Positions 61,009 through 64,000 of a stretch of DNA of 64,000 bases are shown piece after piece. Location: assembly GCF_002005105.1 (NCBI RefSeq), contig NZ_MSCV01000006.1, forward strand, positions 124,001-188,000, read 5' to 3'. The position numbers and the translations under genes are program-made. Origin of the DNA: Methylocaldum sp. 14B (lineage in GTDB: Bacteria; Pseudomonadota; Gammaproteobacteria; Methylococcales; Methylococcaceae). The number at the start of each line of letters is the position of its first letter. Position 1 is the stretch's first letter. A model generated the notes under the pieces. The model was not told the DNA's origin. It saw only the letters and a program-made list of their open reading frames with translations, and made no database searches.

Positions 61009-62193
61009 CTAAGGTTGATTTCGGATCGTAAGCGCATCGGGCAGGCCGGGCAGGGCGGGGATGGGTTCCGACGCCGCCGTTTCCCGATAAAAACTCATGA
61101 GCTCGGCCGTGCTCGGCGCGCGCTTGGTTTGATTCGCATGCAGGCGGATTCTGCGCAGAAGCTGGGCGGCGGCGATTTCGGTCAGCTCTATCCCGAGGTC
61201 GCGAAAGCGCTGGATGACGCCGTGCGTTCCCGAATGCTTGCCAAGCACCAGGCGGTGTTCGCGCCCGAGATCCTTGGGATTTACGCCCTGATAATTGAGT
61301 ACGTTCTTGAGGATGCCATCGACGTGTATGCCCGCCTCGTGGGTAAACACGGCCTCGCCGACGATGCTCTTGTTGGGCGCTACCGGACGTCCCGACGCTT
61401 TGGCGACGAGCTCGGAAATCGCTCCGAATCGGCTGACATCGATGCCGGTGGGCAACTGATACAACTGGTGCAGGGCCATGACCGTCTCTTCGAGGGCGGC
61501 ATTGCCGGCGCGTTCGCCGAGGCCGTTGACCGTGGTGTTGACATGGCTGGCGCCCGCCTGGATCGCAACCAGGGTATTGGCGGTGGCGAGGCCGAAATCG
61601 TTGTGGGCATGCATCTCGACTTCGAGATCCACGGCGTCGACCAGCCGCCGGATACGTTCGAAGGTGGCAATCGGGTCGAGTATCCCCAGGGTGTCGGCAA
61701 AGCGGATGCGCCTCGCACCCGCCCGCTGGGCGGTTTCCGCGACCCGCAGCAGAAATTCGGGGTCGGCGCGCGAGGCGTCCTCGGCGCCCACGCAAACATC
61801 CATGCCGGTAGCCAGCGCGCGTGGCACGACACGGCTTATCGTCGCGATAGCCCAGTCGCGATCGCGGCCGACCTTATGGCGCAACTGGATATCCGATACC
61901 GGAATCGACAAATTGACCAGATGCGCCCCGCAGCCGGTAGCCGCTTCCAGATCGGCCTCGCACATCCGGCCCCAGACCATCAGCCGCGAGGGCAGGTCGA
62001 GCGCCGCAATGGCGGCGATGATCTCGCGTTCTTCCGGTCCCATCGTCGGGATGCCGACTTCCATTTCGGGAACACCGGCGGCGGCCAGGGCGCTAGCGAT
62101 GGCGAGCTTCTCCTCCCAGTTGAAGGCGACCCCGGCGGTCTGTTCGCCGTCGCGCAGAGTGGTATCGTTGATGACGACCTTCCTGGATTCCAT
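61009..62193 (-). CDS. nifV: NifV, homocitrate synthase
   Basis: 394 residues. D-T-T-L-R-D-G-E-Q at 10-18 is the catalytic start of the family, H-A-H-N-D-F-G is the metal site and G-L-G-E-R-A-G-N the acyl-site loop; T-H-E-A-G-I-H-V-D-G-I follows. It condenses acetyl-CoA with 2-oxoglutarate to give homocitrate, the organic part of FeMo-co. It starts at ATG 62193 right after fdx (2-base gap), so nif and isc-type genes share one transcript here. Confidence 0.96.
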   Translation of the reverse strand: MESRKVVINDTTLRDGEQTAGVAFNWEEKLAIASALAAAGVPEMEVGIPTMGPEEREIIAAIAALDLPSRLMVWGRMCEADLEAATGCGAHLVNLSIPVSDIQLRHKVGRDRDWAIATISRVVPRALATGMDVCVGAEDASRADPEFLLRVAETAQRAGARRIRFADTLGILDPIATFERIRRLVDAVDLEVEMHAHNDFGLATANTLVAIQAGASHVNTTVNGLGERAGNAALEETVMALHQLYQLPTGIDVSRFGAISELVAKASGRPVAPNKSIVGEAVFTHEAGIHVDGILKNVLNYQGVNPKDLGREHRLVLGKHSGTHGVIQRFRDLGIELTEIAAAQLLRRIRLHANQTKRAPSTAELMSFYRETAASEPIPALPGLPDALTIRNQP

Positions 62194-62195
62194 CG

Positions 62196-62543
62196 TCAGG
62201 CCTTCTTTTCCTTCGCCAGATTGCGGCTGTAGCGCGGAATCTCGATGGTCAGATCGGCGCCGTTGACGAAAGCCTGGCAAGCCAGCCGGGAATGAGGTTC
62301 AAGACCCCAGGCGCGGTCCAGCATGTCTTCCTCGTTCTCGTCGGCGCTATCCAGCGTCGAGTAGCCTTCCCGCACGATGACGTGGCAGGTCGAGCAGGCG
62401 CAGGCGTGTTCGCAGGCGTGCTCGATTTCGATGCCGGCGTCGAGCAGCGCTTCGCAGATGGTCTGTCCTCTGCGGGCAGGTACGACCGCACCTTCCGGGC
62501 AGAGTTCGGAATGAGGGAGGATGGTGATGTTCGGCATGGTCAT
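62196..62543 (-). CDS. fdx: ISC-type [2Fe-2S] ferredoxin
   Basis: 115 residues. Ligands Cys44, Cys50, Cys53 (C-E-H-A-C-A-C-S-T-C) and Cys89 (R-L-A-C-Q), with the characteristic C-A-C-S-T-C-H-V-I-V-R-E-G and M-L-D-R-A-W-G-L blocks of Fdx from isc operons. It gives electrons for cluster formation. It stands between hscA and nifV in place of iscX. GAGG precedes the ATG; M-T-M gives a choice of start six bases apart. Confidence 0.93.
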   Translation of the reverse strand: MTMPNITILPHSELCPEGAVVPARRGQTICEALLDAGIEIEHACEHACACSTCHVIVREGYSTLDSADENEEDMLDRAWGLEPHSRLACQAFVNGADLTIEIPRYSRNLAKEKKA

Positions 62544-62815
62544 GTACTACCTCTGACGTGGCAGTTGTCGGTGCGTGTGCTCATCTCTTCTTCCTTTATG
62601 TAGAGTAAATTAGGCGCGCACAGACGCGGCGTTTCCATTTCGCACCGACCTCCCCGCGCGCCCTAACCCTCCATGCCGGCGTCGCACCTCGAACGGTGGG
62701 TTACGACGCGCGTGAGGCTTCATGGACATCGATCGGCTCCGAGGTGATGCGCGTCTAACCCACCCTACGAAAACGCGGGTTTTTAGGAAAAATGAGAATT
62801 GCCGCGTGTTCATAG
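62544..62815. repeat. hscA-fdx gap with a family C relative
   Basis: 272 bases. An inverted pair ACGGTGGGTTACGACGC...GTCTAACCCACCCTAC is at 62692-62768. It would form a hairpin between the two coding regions and may lower fdx-nifV expression from the hscA promoter. Confidence 0.65.
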
Positions 62816-64000
62816 TCATGCGTCCAATTCTTCGAGTTTCTGTCCGGCCAATGCCTTCTTGATGCTGTGGTCCATGCGCCGTCCGGCGAACTCGGTGCTC
62901 GCCTCGTTGAGTGCATCGGCGGCTTTCTTGATTGCCTCCCAATCGGTGCCGTCGACGGCTTGTTTTAGGACCTGCATCCCCTCGGTAATGATCGCGAGCT
63001 CGTCCGCGGACAGAAGTTCGGAATCTTCGGCCAAGGCCGCTTCGGTCGCCTCGAGCAGGCGGAGCGCCTCGACTTTCTGTTCGCGCAGGCGCCGCGCCTC
63101 GATGTCGTCCTGAGCGTGTTTGTAAGAGTCCTCGATCATACGGGTGATATCGGCATCGTTCAGACCATAGGACGGCTTGACCTCGATCTTGGCCTCGACC
63201 CCGCTGGTCTGCTCGGCGGCCGATACGCTCAAGAGACCGTCGGCGTCCACCTGGAATGTCACCCGGACCCGGGCCGCGCCCGCCACCATCGGAGGGATGC
63301 CGCGCAGCTCGAAGCGCGCCAGCGAGCGGCATTCGCTGACCAGTTCGCGTTCGCCCTGTACCACATGGATGCTCATGGCGGTCTGCCCGTCCTTCCAGGT
63401 GGTGAATTCCTGGGCGCGCGCCAGCGGCAGGGTGGAGTTCCTGGGAATGATCTTTTCGGTCAGTCCGCCCATGGTCTCGATGCCCAGCGAGAGCGGAATC
63501 ACGTCGAGCAACAGCCAGTCGTCGTCGCCGCGGTTCCCCGCCAGGGCGTTGGCCTGCAGGGCGGCGCCGATGGCTACCACCTTGTCCGGGTCCAGATCTA
63601 CGAGCGGCTGCTGCTGAAAGAAATCCGCCACGGCCTTGCGGATGCAGGGCATGCGGGTGGCTCCGCCCACCAGGACGACGCCCTTGATGTCGCCGATCGA
63701 CAGGCCGGCATCGCGGAGCGCCTTGCGGACCGGCGCCATGCTTCGCTTTACCAGATCTTCGGTCAGCGCATCGAAGGTTTCCCGCGACAGGCTGCACTTC
63801 ACCACGGAGCCGTTGGACAGCGGCGTGGAAATTTGCGCTGTGGATTGTTCGGAGAGGCGTTCCTTGGCCGCACGTGCCGCGGTCAGCAGCCTGCGCGCGT
63901 CGCCGGCAGTCGGGGCCGGGGTGGCGGTTTCCCTGAGCAGCCAGTCATAAACGGCCCGGTCGAAATCGTCCCCGCCCAGCGCCGGATCGCCGTTGGTCGC
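62816..64000 (-). CDS. hscA: HscA, Hsp70-type chaperone for Fe-S assembly (5' end outside window)
   Basis: The frame is open from the stop at 62816 to the window end, about 394 residues. The nucleotide-domain end G-G-D-D-F-D-R-A and [11 protein letters not shown] is followed by the substrate domain [25 protein letters not shown], the HscA form. A lid follows. HscA with HscB moves clusters from IscU to targets. The rest of the isc operon should lie beyond 64000. Confidence 0.95.
   Translation of the reverse strand, partial: ATNGDPALGGDDFDRAVYDWLLRETATPAPTAGDARRLLTAARAAKERLSEQSTAQISTPLSNGSVVKCSLSRETFDALTEDLVKRSMAPVRKALRDAGLSIGDIKGVVLVGGATRMPCIRKAVADFFQQQPLVDLDPDKVVAIGAALQANALAGNRGDDDWLLLDVIPLSLGIETMGGLTEKIIPRNSTLPLARAQEFTTWKDGQTAMSIHVVQGERELVSECRSLARFELRGIPPMVAGAARVRVTFQVDADGLLSVSAAEQTSGVEAKIEVKPSYGLNDADITRMIEDSYKHAQDDIEARRLREQKVEALRLLEATEAALAEDSELLSADELAIITEGMQVLKQAVDGTDWEAIKKAADALNEASTEFAGRRMDHSIKKALAGQKLEELDA

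Noticed and set aside
60784-62232. A 482-codon plus-strand frame opposite nifW and nifV
   Set aside because: The minus strand encodes clear NifV and NifW; the plus frame is a shadow.

Overview
This window is a chromosomal nitrogen-fixation region from a GC-rich proteobacterium, probably a gammaproteobacterial methanotroph of the Methylococcaceae type. That assignment is an inference from several features together: nif-linked Rnf genes, draT/draG, two Shethna-type ferredoxins, a truncated haemoglobin, a cytochrome P460-family protein and a C. vinelandii-like accessory nif gene set (Azotobacter style). No rRNA, tRNA or CRISPR array was seen.

Layout. Bases 1-1916 hold the end of an rnf operon (rnfG', rnfE, rnfH) and a haem-type bacterioferritin. 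Bases 2009-13764 hold a forward nif accessory region behind a NifA/sigma54 promoter: nifB, a 4Fe-4S ferredoxin, an IscA-type carrier, a TPR protein, an LRV Fe-S protein, two NifZ-domain genes, a DUF3024 gene, nifS, nifT, a small conserved gene, a DegT-family protein lacking its PLP lysine, a 2Fe-2S ferredoxin, an unknown gene, a SIR2-like gene, bolA and an AAA+ ATPase. Bases 13824-21471 are mostly housekeeping: YkgJ, NRDE, SelO, an orphan C-terminal half of a CCA-adding enzyme, IscX, a tail-tube-like exported protein, a GST and an FAH-family hydrolase. Bases 21684-29496 lead into a long leftward cluster: response-regulator-like protein, truncated haemoglobin, an unknown protein, draT, draG, a GIY-YIG protein, a Rieske protein, a NifO-like protein, a SagB-type oxidoreductase, and a rhodanese-ankyrin protein. 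Bases 29600-29870 form a divergent control region with a sigma54 promoter on each strand and two NifA sites between them.

Bases 30031-40193 are the core nif genes: nifHDK, an FeSII-like ferredoxin, nifE (with a NifU-like 2Fe-2S tail), nifN, nifX, a NifX-associated gene, a CCE_0567-type gene, fdxB and nifQ. They are followed by ygfZ, apaG, clpP, clpX and lon, then a flavodoxin (nifF candidate) and an amine oxidase. Bases 49386-58500 are an accessory zone: small unknown genes, a low-GC protease/membrane protein patch, a beta-helix exported protein, cytochrome P460, a decayed hypX/hoxX gene and many short repeats. Bases 57890-64000 are a leftward Fe-S/nif cluster: hscA (partial), fdx, nifV, nifW, an FeSI-like ferredoxin, a TPR paralogue, a 2Fe-2S ferredoxin, a monothiol glutaredoxin, bolA and an FmdB-type zinc ribbon.

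How it works together. NifHDK is the nitrogenase; NifB, NifEN, NifX, NifQ and NifV make the cofactor; NifS, IscA, HscA/Fdx and probably the NifE tail supply Fe-S chemistry; Rnf, flavodoxin and ferredoxins supply electrons; DraT/DraG switch NifH by ADP-ribosylation at Arg102; FeSI/FeSII, haemoglobin and bacterioferritin fit oxygen and iron protection. No nifU and no nifA gene is present in the window. The most unusual items are the divergent nifH/draTG control region with a degenerate receiver and haemoglobin, the NifE-BFD fusion, the lysine-less DegT protein, the selO-coupled orphan CCA domain, the secreted tail-tube-like protein, and several families of short mobile-looking repeats.
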